Shown here: positions 29,481 to 38,777 of the stretch, in pieces | How positions within the stretch are numbered: position 1 is the stretch's first letter | Layout of the letters: the number at the start of each line of letters is the position of its first letter | Origin: Planctomycetota bacterium | Lineage (GTDB): Bacteria; Planctomycetota; Phycisphaerae; Sedimentisphaerales; Anaerobacaceae | NCBI GenBank assembly: GCA_022566315.1 | Contig: JADFJC010000002.1 | Coordinates: forward strand, 34,900-98,899 | Direction of reading: 5' to 3' | Length of the DNA: 64,000 nt | Program-made: the position numbers and the translations under genes | Notes under the pieces: model-generated | Database searches by the model: none | What the model was told of the DNA's origin: nothing | The model's input: the letters and a program-made list of their open reading frames with translations, nothing else

Positions 29481-31283
29481 ATGAATCTGATTATCATACA
29501 TAAAAACAATCCGCCGGTTGCGGGCGCAAAAAGCAGCGGTGATAATGCTACTCTGCGAAGTACTTCGCTGCGAAGCACGAGCCTTCTTCGGTTTGCTCTG
29601 GCCAACGAGCCTATTGCCGGTGTCGTTCTCGATGGCTTAAGCAAAAGCTTACGTTGGGGCCGCAACGGAAAAAATGTCTGTGCCATTCCAGAAGAATGGA
29701 ACGTTAAATCTCATGTGCCCAGGTTAAAGACAGTATCTTACACTGAAAATGTGCCAATCTTCCCGGAGTTCCTGCGGAAAGCTACCTGTGGCAGAGCTAC
29801 CTGTGGCAGAGCTAAACGAGACAAATGGTTTGTTATTTCCAACGGACGCTTTGCCACGCAAATTGATAGCCAACTACTTAACAAACTACTGGTCAAAATC
29901 CAGGCGGACATAGTGGCGGTTAATGTCGAGCCTGACCTGTTGGGCAAACGAGAAAAAATGCGATTGACAGCTCAGGGCAAGGTAGCAGGTTTCCGTCGAT
30001 TGTACTGTGATTCGGCCGAACTTTTTCCTTTATATGAATCAAGCAGATGCTTGCCTGTTTTCACCGATTGGCCTCATCATCTTTTTGTTAAAACCAGTAT
30101 TATTGACCAGCTTCTTATACCTGGGGCACAGGTACCTGGGGCACAGGCTGATGGTGTTTTACCTCAATCCTTTTCCGCTCTTTTAGACAAGTGCCTATCA
30201 AATTCATTGAGGTCGTGTGGAATTAATATAGGCGGGGCTGTATTGGATTTAGGAACGCAAGATGGCTTGTTGAACTTTTGCAGGACCGTTCTAAATTCTC
30301 GATTCTCGATTCTCGATTCTCGACGAGTATCCAGCATCGAGCATCAAGCATCGGATTCAAGATTAGTTGGGAAAGTATTGTTAGGGAAAAACGTTTGCAT
30401 CGGCCCAAAGACAATCGTGGTTGGCCCAACCATCATTGGCGATAACGTGAAGATTAAACAAGGAGCGGTAATAAACTCATCTATCATTGGCCCGAAAGTC
30501 TCAGTACCGCAGAACAAACTTGTGCAGAACTGCATTGTAAAAGGACCACGAACGAATTGGAAACTGCTAACTCGCTCGGCTAACAATAGTTCAAAGCAAA
30601 TTTACTATCCGGCCTTCGAATTGGACCGCAAACAACGCACCAACGATACCTTCCGCACTTGGCCAAGGTTTTCTTACGCAGGCAGCTTCAAGCGAATTGC
30701 TGATTGTTTTGTTGCAATAATAGTAATAATTCTATTTGCTCCCATAATACCCTTCATCGCCTTAGCGACAAAATTAACTTCGCCCGGCCCGGTGTTTTTT
30801 AAGCATAGACGGCAGGGACTCTATGGGAAAACATTCAACTGTATAAAATTCCGGACAATGCACCTCGGCGCCGATGAGATGCAGGATAAACTACGATTCG
30901 TTAGTAGAGTCGATGGCCCACAATTCAAGATGACCGATGACCCGCGAATCAGCGCCGTCGGCAGATTCCTGCGAGAGACATATTTAGACGAAATACCTCA
31001 ATTCATCAATGTTTTACTTGGCCAAATGAGCGTCGTTGGTCCAAGACCTTCTCCTGAATCGGAGAATACGTTGTGTCCATTTTGGCGTGACGCCCGATTG
31101 TCTGTTCGCCCGGGAATAACGGGACTCTGGCAGATTTTCAGAACACGCCAGCCAATGAAAGACTTCCAGGAATGGATACACTATGACACCGAATATGTCA
31201 GAAATATGTCACTAAAGATGGACTTATGGATATGCTGGAAAACAACCAAAAAGCTGTTTGATAACTTCATCAACCAATTCTAA
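29481..31283 (+). CDS. Hexapeptide-repeat domain fused to undecaprenyl-phosphate sugar transferase (PF02397-type)
   Basis: KNVCIGPKTIVVGPTIIGDNVKIKQGAVINSSIIG, then KRIADCFVAIIVIILFAPIIPFIALATKLTSPGPVFFKHRRQGLYGKTFNCIKFRTMH...DEIPQFINVLLGQMSVVGPRP. Confidence 0.9.
   Translation: MNLIIIHKNNPPVAGAKSSGDNATLRSTSLRSTSLLRFALANEPIAGVVLDGLSKSLRWGRNGKNVCAIPEEWNVKSHVPRLKTVSYTENVPIFPEFLRKATCGRATCGRAKRDKWFVISNGRFATQIDSQLLNKLLVKIQADIVAVNVEPDLLGKREKMRLTAQGKVAGFRRLYCDSAELFPLYESSRCLPVFTDWPHHLFVKTSIIDQLLIPGAQVPGAQADGVLPQSFSALLDKCLSNSLRSCGINIGGAVLDLGTQDGLLNFCRTVLNSRFSILDSRRVSSIEHQASDSRLVGKVLLGKNVCIGPKTIVVGPTIIGDNVKIKQGAVINSSIIGPKVSVPQNKLVQNCIVKGPRTNWKLLTRSANNSSKQIYYPAFELDRKQRTNDTFRTWPRFSYAGSFKRIADCFVAIIVIILFAPIIPFIALATKLTSPGPVFFKHRRQGLYGKTFNCIKFRTMHLGADEMQDKLRFVSRVDGPQFKMTDDPRISAVGRFLRETYLDEIPQFINVLLGQMSVVGPRPSPESENTLCPFWRDARLSVRPGITGLWQIFRTRQPMKDFQEWIHYDTEYVRNMSLKMDLWICWKTTKKLFDNFINQF
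29547..29581 (+). repeat. 35-bp repeat copy inside CDS
   Basis: gctactctgcgaagtacttcgctgcgaagcacgag; 33/35 identical to 31304-31338. Confidence 0.9.
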
Positions 31284-31303
31284 CTATGCTCTGCGAAGCG
31301 CTT

Positions 31304-31338
31304 GCTACTCTGTGAAGCACTTCGCTGCGAAGCACGAG
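31304..31338 (+). repeat. 35-bp repeat copy in the intergenic gap just after the CDS
   Basis: gctactctgtgaagcacttcgctgcgaagcacgag. Confidence 0.9.
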
Positions 31339-31372
31339 ACGCATAGCAAAGATATCGTGAAAGGATACGGAA

Positions 31373-34300
31373 ATGCCAAGAAGATACTTTAACTGGAAAC
31401 TGGCAATTGTTCTGGTAATCAGTATCGGTGTTTTAGGTGTAACCGCTTTTGGACTGCGCCAATGGCAGAGAACTAACAGGGCCGAACAGGGACTTGTCCT
31501 CGGCAATAAGGCGTATGATGAACAAAAGTGGGAACAAGCAGTAGCGAATCTTGGCCGGCATCTGACTGTGGAGCCGGATGATGTGCCCACGCTGCTCAAA
31601 TACGCCGAGGCACAGCTTAAAATCAGACCTTCCAAACGCAACAATATTCAACAAGCCATATCGGCTTATCGAACCGTTTTGAGAGCAGACAAAAACAATT
31701 CCGAAGCTGCTATGCGACTTACTGAAGTATATTTAATGATGGGAATGCCTGGGGAGGCCGAGTTAATTGCCAACAGACAGCTCGAAACAAATGATGACCC
31801 TGAGCTTCGCAGAATCTTGGCCCTGGCGCTGGCTAGACAACGAAAGTTCAGTGAAGCAGCGGCACAATTGAAGAGCATCTTACAAGAACATCCTGACCAG
31901 ATATTGGTTTATGAAACATTGGGTCAACTGATAGAGCAGCGTCCGGATGATTTCCCTGACTCCAACGATTGGTTTAACGAAGCGGTGAAGAATAATCCGT
32001 CCTCGGCCCTGGCATATATAGTCCGTGCCGGTTTCCATCGAAGAGCCAAAGACAGCACCAAAGCTTTAAGTGACTTAGAGCAGGCTGAAAAACAGGATTT
32101 GTCTGACCCTAATGTGGAGTTGCGCCTTGCCAGCGAATTTATTTATGCAAACAATCTGGATAAGGCAGAGCAACATCTCACGGCTGTGCAAACGACCTCG
32201 CCGACAGACCAGGGTCTCTGGCAAACATGGGCTCAGCTCGCACTGAAATCACAGTCGCAGGAAAAGATGCTAAAAGTAGCCGAGACCGGCTTAAAAGAGC
32301 TTTCTTCTCAGCCCTGGGATTTTATGCCAATAGCTACAGAGTTGTTTATCCGTTGCGACCAACTCGACCGCGCTGCCGACTGCATCACCAAAATGAACCA
32401 AAAGGACGTCGCACCCGTAACGGTTGCATTCCTGGAAGGTCTTGTAGCTGCCGAGAGAGAACATCTGTTTGAGGCCATTAAACATTGGCAGCAGTCAATG
32501 GCATTGGCAGATAAATCATCAGAGGTTCACGCAAAGGTTCGCTTAAATGTTCAATTGGCGTTATCAAAAGCTCTGTCTCGCTTAGGCAACACACAATTGG
32601 CGCTGCGGCATTTGCGCACGCTTGTTTCCGAAAGGCCTAATCTCTTCAGTGGACATCTGGCCTTGGCCAAACTGTCAGCCCAGACCGGAAACTGGACTGA
32701 CGCAGCCGAGCACGCCGAAACGGCAAAGCGACTTTCGCCGGAAAATACTGGTGCTGCTTTACTATATATACAAGCTCGAATACAACTATTGGCGGCAGGC
32801 TCAACAGGTGAAAATGACCAAATGTGGCAGGACATAGAAAAGGATTTGTCCGCATTATTAGAGAAAGCCTCTAACGGCGCTCTCGAGGTCAAACTTTTAC
32901 AGTACCAGCTCGCACTACGACAGAGCAATTTCGCCAATGCCCAGGCCTTGGTAACTCAACTGAAGAAGGACCATCCTTTGCAAATAAGGATTGCTATGGC
33001 TGAAGCTGAGTTGCTCATTGCTCAGGACAAGATGAATGAAGCAATATCGATGTTAAACAAAACGATGGAGGAATTTCCCCAGAACGTTGAACCGGTAAGA
33101 TACATTGCGATTTTATTAAACCGGCAAGGCAATCAAGAAAAATGCGAAGCAATTATTAAAGATGCGTTGGCGCGCATTGACCAGCCTGTCAACCAGCGCA
33201 CATTAGGCCTGCTGCTTGCCGAATTTTATTCTCTGTGGAATCAGAAAGACGATGCTTACCCAACACTTAGTGCACTTGCAGAAAAACTGCCCGATGACAT
33301 TCCTGTAAAACGCCGACTTTTACTGTGTGAACAGGTTATCAAAGACCCCGAAAAAGCCCAGCAGCTCGTCAACGACATCAAGTTACTCGAGGGCGAGGAT
33401 GGCTGGCAATGGCGACATGAACAAGCAAAACTCTGGTTTGCAGCAGATGATTTCAAAGTCCGTTATCCCCAAATTGTTTCGCTCCTGCAGGAAAATATGC
33501 GGGCAAACTCGAACGACCAGGCAAGCCGGATGCTCCTGGCGGCAGCCTACGATCGTTCCGGCGAGCTGCGACTGGCAATTTCGACATACCGTGAAGCCCT
33601 GAGCCGCTCTCCGGATGACCTTCGTATAATAATGCCGACTGTCGCCGCACTCTACAAAGCAAACAAGCCAGAGGAATATGACGAGGCCGACCAGCTTTTG
33701 AGCCGAGTTTCCCAACAAAAGCACCCACAACTTCAGCAACTGCAATTGCAAAGCTACCTCAGGCACGGCGAGTTAAGTTTAGCCTCAGATATTCTGCAGG
33801 ACTTTATCAGTAATGACCCTAATAACCAGGCTAACCGTCTTTCTCTTGCATTACTCAAAACACAGCAAGCTAAGTTTGACGAGGCTGGAGAATTACTGGA
33901 TGAACTAAAGGCCAAGAGCCCTAACTCACTGCCTATAACTTATGCACAGATCCAGCTCAACATTCGTCAAAATAAATCCGCAGAAGCATTGAAACTTTGT
34001 GATGAAATAATAAACAACCTTGACAACGCATACGCTTATGTGCTTCGCGCCAGAACATATGATTCTCTGGGGCAGGCGGATAAGGCGTTACGAGACTTTG
34101 AGCACGCTGCTGCCATCGAACCCAACAACGTTAGTGTATGGATGGCCCGGAGTGACTTTTACCTTTCTATGGGCCAGACAGATAAGGCGATTGCTGATAT
34201 TCAACAGGCACTATCTTTGGGCTTGAGCGATATCCAAATCCAAAAACGCGCTATTCTGCTACTCTTTGAATCGGGAGACGCCGAAAAAATTCGTCAGGGA

Positions 34301-35590
34301 AAAGTCCTTATTGATGAGGCTCTGCAATCAAATCCTGACGATGTTGACCTGCGGCTGTTCAAAGCTAAATCACTGCTCACAGAAGGAATGGCTCCAGCTA
34401 TCAAAAATGCCACGCGGATTCTTCAAAAGATAACCGAAGACCAACCTGAAATCAGTCAGGCCTGGGCGCTTCTGGGAAAGATATCGTTCTCACAAAAACA
34501 GTTCTCCAAAGCTATGGATGCCGCTTTGCGAGGCCTTGCCCATACACCCAACGATAGGACGTTACTCCTGTTGAAAGCTGGTGCCGAGGCAAAACGGTCG
34601 CCTGTCTTGGCAATTCCAACTCTCAAAATGTTGCGAGAACTGGACCCGAACAATACCGACGCCGCAATGTTCCTGGCCAACACTTATATTACAACAAAAG
34701 AGCCGCGAAAGGCCGTAAATATTCTCAAGGCACAATTAGTCTCTCGCGCCGGAACCCAGGACGAGCGAAGAATAAAGGTCGCCCTTGCCGTAGCGTTGCA
34801 CAAGAACGGCAACAAGGCAGATGCCCAAAAGGAATTTGACTCTCTGATTCAGTCTGAACCAAATGACCCAGTTCCCTTATTAGCTCAAGTACGGTTACTC
34901 AAAGATGACCAATTATGGAGTGAGCTTAGCCAAAAGGTCACAGACTGGTACCAAAAGCACCCAGAAGACAGCCGTACGCCTATCATTATTGCCAGGAACC
35001 TGGTAACAACTGATAACAGCCAGGCCAAGAAAACAGCCGAAGATATACTTCGGATAATGTTGAAAAATGATTCTGATTCTATTGAGACTATGACTGCCCT
35101 TGCTATACTACTATACACCATTGGTCGTTCTGACGAATCTGTGCCACTCTATCAACGGACGCTTCAGCTTAAGCCTGACAATCTAATCATCATCAACAAT
35201 CTGGCCTGGATAATGTGCGAAGAGCAGGGCAATTTCCAAGAGGCGCTCGAACTTGCCCAGAGGGGACTACAAATATCACCGAACTATATTGACCTTATCG
35301 ACACCCGCGGTGTTGCGTATTACCGGCTGGGCGAATTCAACAAGGCCGTCGAGGATTTCACTACGTGTATCAAACTCTACCCAGACGGAACACCGGCAGC
35401 TATCTCCGCACGTTTTCATTTAGCAAGGGCTTTTGACAAACTCGGACAAAAGGATAAAGCTGTCAAACGTCTAAACCAGGCCTTGGACATGTACCAGGCT
35501 TTGGACCCAGCCGACCGAATAGGTGCTTTATCAGATACTGACCTGGACGAGGCACAGCGTCTGCTCAAACAATTGCAGGAGGACGGTTAA
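31373..35590 (+). CDS. Giant membrane-anchored TPR protein (PEP-CTERM/EPS-system TPR type)
   Basis: N-terminal TM WKLAIVLVISIGVLGVTAFGL, then many 34-aa TPR units (e.g. NAYAYVLRARTYDSLGQADKALRDFEHAAAIEPNN). Confidence 0.85.
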   Translation: MPRRYFNWKLAIVLVISIGVLGVTAFGLRQWQRTNRAEQGLVLGNKAYDEQKWEQAVANLGRHLTVEPDDVPTLLKYAEAQLKIRPSKRNNIQQAISAYRTVLRADKNNSEAAMRLTEVYLMMGMPGEAELIANRQLETNDDPELRRILALALARQRKFSEAAAQLKSILQEHPDQILVYETLGQLIEQRPDDFPDSNDWFNEAVKNNPSSALAYIVRAGFHRRAKDSTKALSDLEQAEKQDLSDPNVELRLASEFIYANNLDKAEQHLTAVQTTSPTDQGLWQTWAQLALKSQSQEKMLKVAETGLKELSSQPWDFMPIATELFIRCDQLDRAADCITKMNQKDVAPVTVAFLEGLVAAEREHLFEAIKHWQQSMALADKSSEVHAKVRLNVQLALSKALSRLGNTQLALRHLRTLVSERPNLFSGHLALAKLSAQTGNWTDAAEHAETAKRLSPENTGAALLYIQARIQLLAAGSTGENDQMWQDIEKDLSALLEKASNGALEVKLLQYQLALRQSNFANAQALVTQLKKDHPLQIRIAMAEAELLIAQDKMNEAISMLNKTMEEFPQNVEPVRYIAILLNRQGNQEKCEAIIKDALARIDQPVNQRTLGLLLAEFYSLWNQKDDAYPTLSALAEKLPDDIPVKRRLLLCEQVIKDPEKAQQLVNDIKLLEGEDGWQWRHEQAKLWFAADDFKVRYPQIVSLLQENMRANSNDQASRMLLAAAYDRSGELRLAISTYREALSRSPDDLRIIMPTVAALYKANKPEEYDEADQLLSRVSQQKHPQLQQLQLQSYLRHGELSLASDILQDFISNDPNNQANRLSLALLKTQQAKFDEAGELLDELKAKSPNSLPITYAQIQLNIRQNKSAEALKLCDEIINNLDNAYAYVLRARTYDSLGQADKALRDFEHAAAIEPNNVSVWMARSDFYLSMGQTDKAIADIQQALSLGLSDIQIQKRAILLLFESGDAEKIRQGKVLIDEALQSNPDDVDLRLFKAKSLLTEGMAPAIKNATRILQKITEDQPEISQAWALLGKISFSQKQFSKAMDAALRGLAHTPNDRTLLLLKAGAEAKRSPVLAIPTLKMLRELDPNNTDAAMFLANTYITTKEPRKAVNILKAQLVSRAGTQDERRIKVALAVALHKNGNKADAQKEFDSLIQSEPNDPVPLLAQVRLLKDDQLWSELSQKVTDWYQKHPEDSRTPIIIARNLVTTDNSQAKKTAEDILRIMLKNDSDSIETMTALAILLYTIGRSDESVPLYQRTLQLKPDNLIIINNLAWIMCEEQGNFQEALELAQRGLQISPNYIDLIDTRGVAYYRLGEFNKAVEDFTTCIKLYPDGTPAAISARFHLARAFDKLGQKDKAVKRLNQALDMYQALDPADRIGALSDTDLDEAQRLLKQLQEDG

Positions 35591-35592
35591 CC

Positions 35593-35943
35593 ATGCTCGA
35601 ATTTCCAAATCCACCAATCGAAAATGTCGCCGGGAGTGATTCCAGCGGCAAGGAACAAGAAATCATATTGCTGAACAACAAGGAATGGTTATATGTAAAG
35701 AAGCGATATAGCTTAACACCTCGTGAGTGCCAGATAGCGAAGTTGATCTGCCGGGGTCAGCGCAATGGTAATATAGCTAAGTTTCTGCACATAAGCCCCG
35801 GTACGGTAAAAACTCACACAAGAAATATTTATCGAAAGGCCCGCGTCAAAAGCAAAATCGCAATGCTCCTGAGATTTGTAACTGATGCAAAAATAATTTC
35901 CACCCAGTTTGACCAGACACATTTCAGTCCTATCTCAGATTAA
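35593..35943 (+). CDS. LuxR-type HTH protein without receiver domain
   Basis: YSLTPRECQIAKLICRGQRNGNIAKFLHISPGTVKTHTRNIYRKARVKSKIAML. Confidence 0.9.
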   Translation: MLEFPNPPIENVAGSDSSGKEQEIILLNNKEWLYVKKRYSLTPRECQIAKLICRGQRNGNIAKFLHISPGTVKTHTRNIYRKARVKSKIAMLLRFVTDAKIISTQFDQTHFSPISD

Positions 35944-36175
35944 GAAAAGTTCGCCGGGATATTGCCACAGTTTTTTATCCCAGCCGCTGTTAGAATTTAC
36001 CGAAAGAAAAGAACACATTGCACTTGTCAAGCGCCAATCGGACCACTACGAATACCTGTCTATCCTTTCAAAAAACAACCGCTTACATTCCCAAACTCCT
36101 TATTCTCAGTTTAGACCATCAAATGCTATAATTCCTCTTTTGAATCAACTTACATTATTCCCTCCCTCGACTTCC

Positions 36176-36208
36176 TTCGACTTCGCTCAGGATGGTGAGC
36201 CTGTCGAA
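36176..36208. repeat. Dispersed palindromic repeat of the TTCGAC...GTCGAA type
   Basis: ttcgacttcgctcaggatggtgagcctgtcgaa. Confidence 0.6.
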
Positions 36209-36469
36209 CCATTGCCTGCCTGAGTATCCTCTTTTCAAATGCCGAAAGGCATCCGCCGCAAGGCGTCCCCAAGCGGACAAGCAGACAAGCGGACTTACGG
36301 GACTGCGGAGAACATTCATTGGAAATTCAGTCCCGATTCATCGGGAGTGGTCCGATGTCCGTGTGACAAGCGCACCTTGTCTCGAAAATATCGGCTTCGC
36401 TCGGGGTGACAACCTTCTGTAAAATAGCAACCCATCAATATAGCTGTGACAAAGTATTAGTCACAAACT

Positions 36470-37096
36470 TTACGGTTTGATTACCTTTTGTTCTTTGAAT
36501 ACTTTTCCGGTGAGGTAATCGGTGAAGGTTACCTTCACTGTCAATGGCTCGTCGAAACTTTTGACCTTGTCGGCTATGTCGAACATCAATCTGTAATTGA
36601 TGGTTATCAACGTGGCAAACCAGAGTTTTTTCAGCTCACCCGGCTTTACGTGCCACTGGCCGAGCAGAGCTTGGCCCTCCTCTTTATTCAGGTCCCAGAG
36701 CTGCACGTCCACAGTTCCGCTGGCTTTTACTATGTCACCTTCTTCATCAATCGGCTGTATATAGACAATCAGCTTTTCCTTCTCGCCGTCTTTGTCTTTG
36801 TCGAAGAAGCCGGTATATCCGCCGATCACGATTTTTCCAAGGCGATAGAGGTTTTCGCCCTTGACCTGCTCAGGTAAGCCGGAGAGGACATGCATTTGTT
36901 TTTTTAATTGTTTGTTTTCGGCCCTGGTCTGTTCGAGCTGGTTCTCTAACTGCGTTTTTTGCTCCGTCAACTTTCCGATTTGCTCAACTAACGGTGTTTT
37001 TATGCTGTTGGCGTTTTCACAGCCGGCAACAAAGGACAGAAAACAGAGGACAGAAGACAGAATACAGAAAAATCTGACATCTGACATCTGACATCT
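36470..37096 (-). CDS. Putative lipoprotein with coiled coil
   Basis: MSDVRFFCILSSVLCFLSFVAGC lipobox, EQKTQLENQLEQTRAENKQLKKQ coiled coil. Start uncertain: the ORF runs to 37141 through repeats. Confidence 0.65.
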   Translation of the reverse strand, partial: RCQMSDVRFFCILSSVLCFLSFVAGCENANSIKTPLVEQIGKLTEQKTQLENQLEQTRAENKQLKKQMHVLSGLPEQVKGENLYRLGKIVIGGYTGFFDKDKDGEKEKLIVYIQPIDEEGDIVKASGTVDVQLWDLNKEEGQALLGQWHVKPGELKKLWFATLITINYRLMFDIADKVKSFDEPLTVKVTFTDYLTGKVFKEQKVIKP

Positions 37097-37107
37097 GACA
37101 TCTGACA
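37073..37107. repeat. 5x perfect heptamer tandem repeat TCTGACA
   Basis: Read directly; overlaps the 5' end of the lipoprotein ORF. Confidence 0.95.
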
Positions 37108-37155
37108 ATTCAACATTCAGCATTGGATATTCGGTATCCATTATTCCTGCGCTTC

Positions 37156-37779
37156 TTACTCCTGGTTCTTGACGATTTCAGGTGCTTTTTGCAATATTCT
37201 GTCGGCCAATCCGTATTCGATTGCTTCGGCTGCGTCCATCCAGAGGTCTCTGTCGCAGTCTTTTTCAATTTTCTCGACGGTTTGGCCCGTATGTTTGGCC
37301 AATATATCATAAAGCCGAGCGCGCAGTCTAAGTATTTCCCGTGCTTCGATATCGAGGTCGGTAGCCGTTCCAACCAATTGTCCCGTGATTAAGGGCTGGT
37401 GCAGAAGAATCCTGTTGTTTGCCAGCAGGAAGCGTTTACCCGCCTTACCGCCGGCCAATAACAACGCTGCCATACTTGCTGCCTGCCCGATGCAATACGT
37501 CGCAACGTTACAACGCAGAAACTGCATCGTGTCATACACTGCGAACCCGGCTGTGATTGAGCCGCCGGGCGAATTGATGTAAAAATGGACATCGTTCTTG
37601 TTGTCTTCATTGCTCAAAAACAGCATCTGGGCAATGATTAGATTGGCGGATGTATCCTCAATCGGCCCACCAAGAAAAATTATCCTGTCTTTCAGCAGTC
37701 TTGAATAAATATCGTACGCGCGTTCGGTTCGGCCACTTTTCTCAATTACTATCGGAACCAGGGTCTGATTAACTATCAT
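37156..37779 (-). CDS. clpP: ATP-dependent Clp protease proteolytic subunit (paralog 1)
   Basis: [40 protein letters not shown] (Ser); HQPLITG (His). Confidence 0.95.
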   Translation of the reverse strand: MIVNQTLVPIVIEKSGRTERAYDIYSRLLKDRIIFLGGPIEDTSANLIIAQMLFLSNEDNKNDVHFYINSPGGSITAGFAVYDTMQFLRCNVATYCIGQAASMAALLLAGGKAGKRFLLANNRILLHQPLITGQLVGTATDLDIEAREILRLRARLYDILAKHTGQTVEKIEKDCDRDLWMDAAEAIEYGLADRILQKAPEIVKNQE

Positions 37780-37875
37780 ATTTACCTCTAAGACTAAAAA
37801 CTTAAACTTAAAAACGAAAAATCACAATTCAAAATTAAAATCCGAAAATCGAATATCGGATTTCAGATTTTTTTT

Positions 37876-38547
37876 TCACTTTTTCTTTTTGTTGTTCTTT
37901 TTTCCCTTTTCTTTTTTATCTTTGTCTTTATCTTTATCTTTATCTCCATCTTTATCTTCATCTTTGTCTTTATCTTCTTCGCGCAGCACCTCGTCGATAA
38001 GGCCGTATTGTTTAGCCTCATCGGCAGTCATATATCTGTCTCTTTCAGTCTCAGCGGCGATTTTTTCGACCGGCTGGCCGGTGTGTCTTGCAAGAATTTC
38101 GTTTATCATAACTTTGGTTTTGAGGATTTCTTCGGCCTGGATCTTAATGTCGGCTGCCTGGCCGCTGACACCGCCCCAGGGCTGGTGAAGCATAATCTTG
38201 GCGTGTGCAAGGGCGTGCCGTTTGCCTTTTGTGCCGGCTGACAGTATTATGGCAGCACCGGACTGAGCTCTTCCGATACAGAAGGTTGCTACCGGCGAGC
38301 TGATGAAGCGTATCGTATCATAAATAGCCATCGTATCGTCAACGCTGCCGCCCGGGGAATTGATATACAAGCTGATTTCACTCTTACGCTTGAGATTGTC
38401 CAGATACAGCATCTTCATAATTACCTCAGCAGCCCTTTCATACGATATCTCCCCTATCAAAAACACAATCCGGTTCTCTAACAGCATATCGTCCAGACTC
38501 ATCTGGCGGTAGCGCTGATATTGGCCGTATTGATTGTACACATCCAT
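37876..38547 (-). CDS. clpP: ATP-dependent Clp protease proteolytic subunit (paralog 2) with K/D-repeat C-terminal tail
   Basis: MDVYNQYGQYQRYRQMSLDDMLLENRIVFLIGE; GRAQSGAAIILSAGTKGKRHALAHAKIMLHQPWGG; tail EEDKDKDEDKDGDKDKDKDKDKKEKGKKNNKKKK. Confidence 0.93.
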   Translation of the reverse strand: MDVYNQYGQYQRYRQMSLDDMLLENRIVFLIGEISYERAAEVIMKMLYLDNLKRKSEISLYINSPGGSVDDTMAIYDTIRFISSPVATFCIGRAQSGAAIILSAGTKGKRHALAHAKIMLHQPWGGVSGQAADIKIQAEEILKTKVMINEILARHTGQPVEKIAAETERDRYMTADEAKQYGLIDEVLREEDKDKDEDKDGDKDKDKDKDKKEKGKKNNKKKK

Positions 38548-38777
38548 ACTTTGGGGTCCTGTTTTGCAATAAGCCGTAAAGTGGGAACCCTTCACAATGT
38601 TTCCTGCACGATGTTCAATAAACATTCATTGCTTCCTTAATATGAAGTTCGTATTTTTTTACAACTCGTGTTTCGGCAAGCGAATACGTTTTTATCGGAT
38701 ATTTTTACTCGCTGGTTCTCTTGTTTTACCCCATTTTTGTAATATATTATTCCCCATTACGGAGTTTCCAGGGACGT

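Noticed and set aside
37073-37107. Possible CRISPR-like array
   Set aside because: Uninterrupted 7-bp tandem repeat, no spacers, no cas genes in window.
37889-38188. 99-aa plus-strand ORF MLFFFPFSFLSLSLSLSLSPSL...
   Set aside because: Antisense of the ClpP microsatellite tail; pure low complexity.
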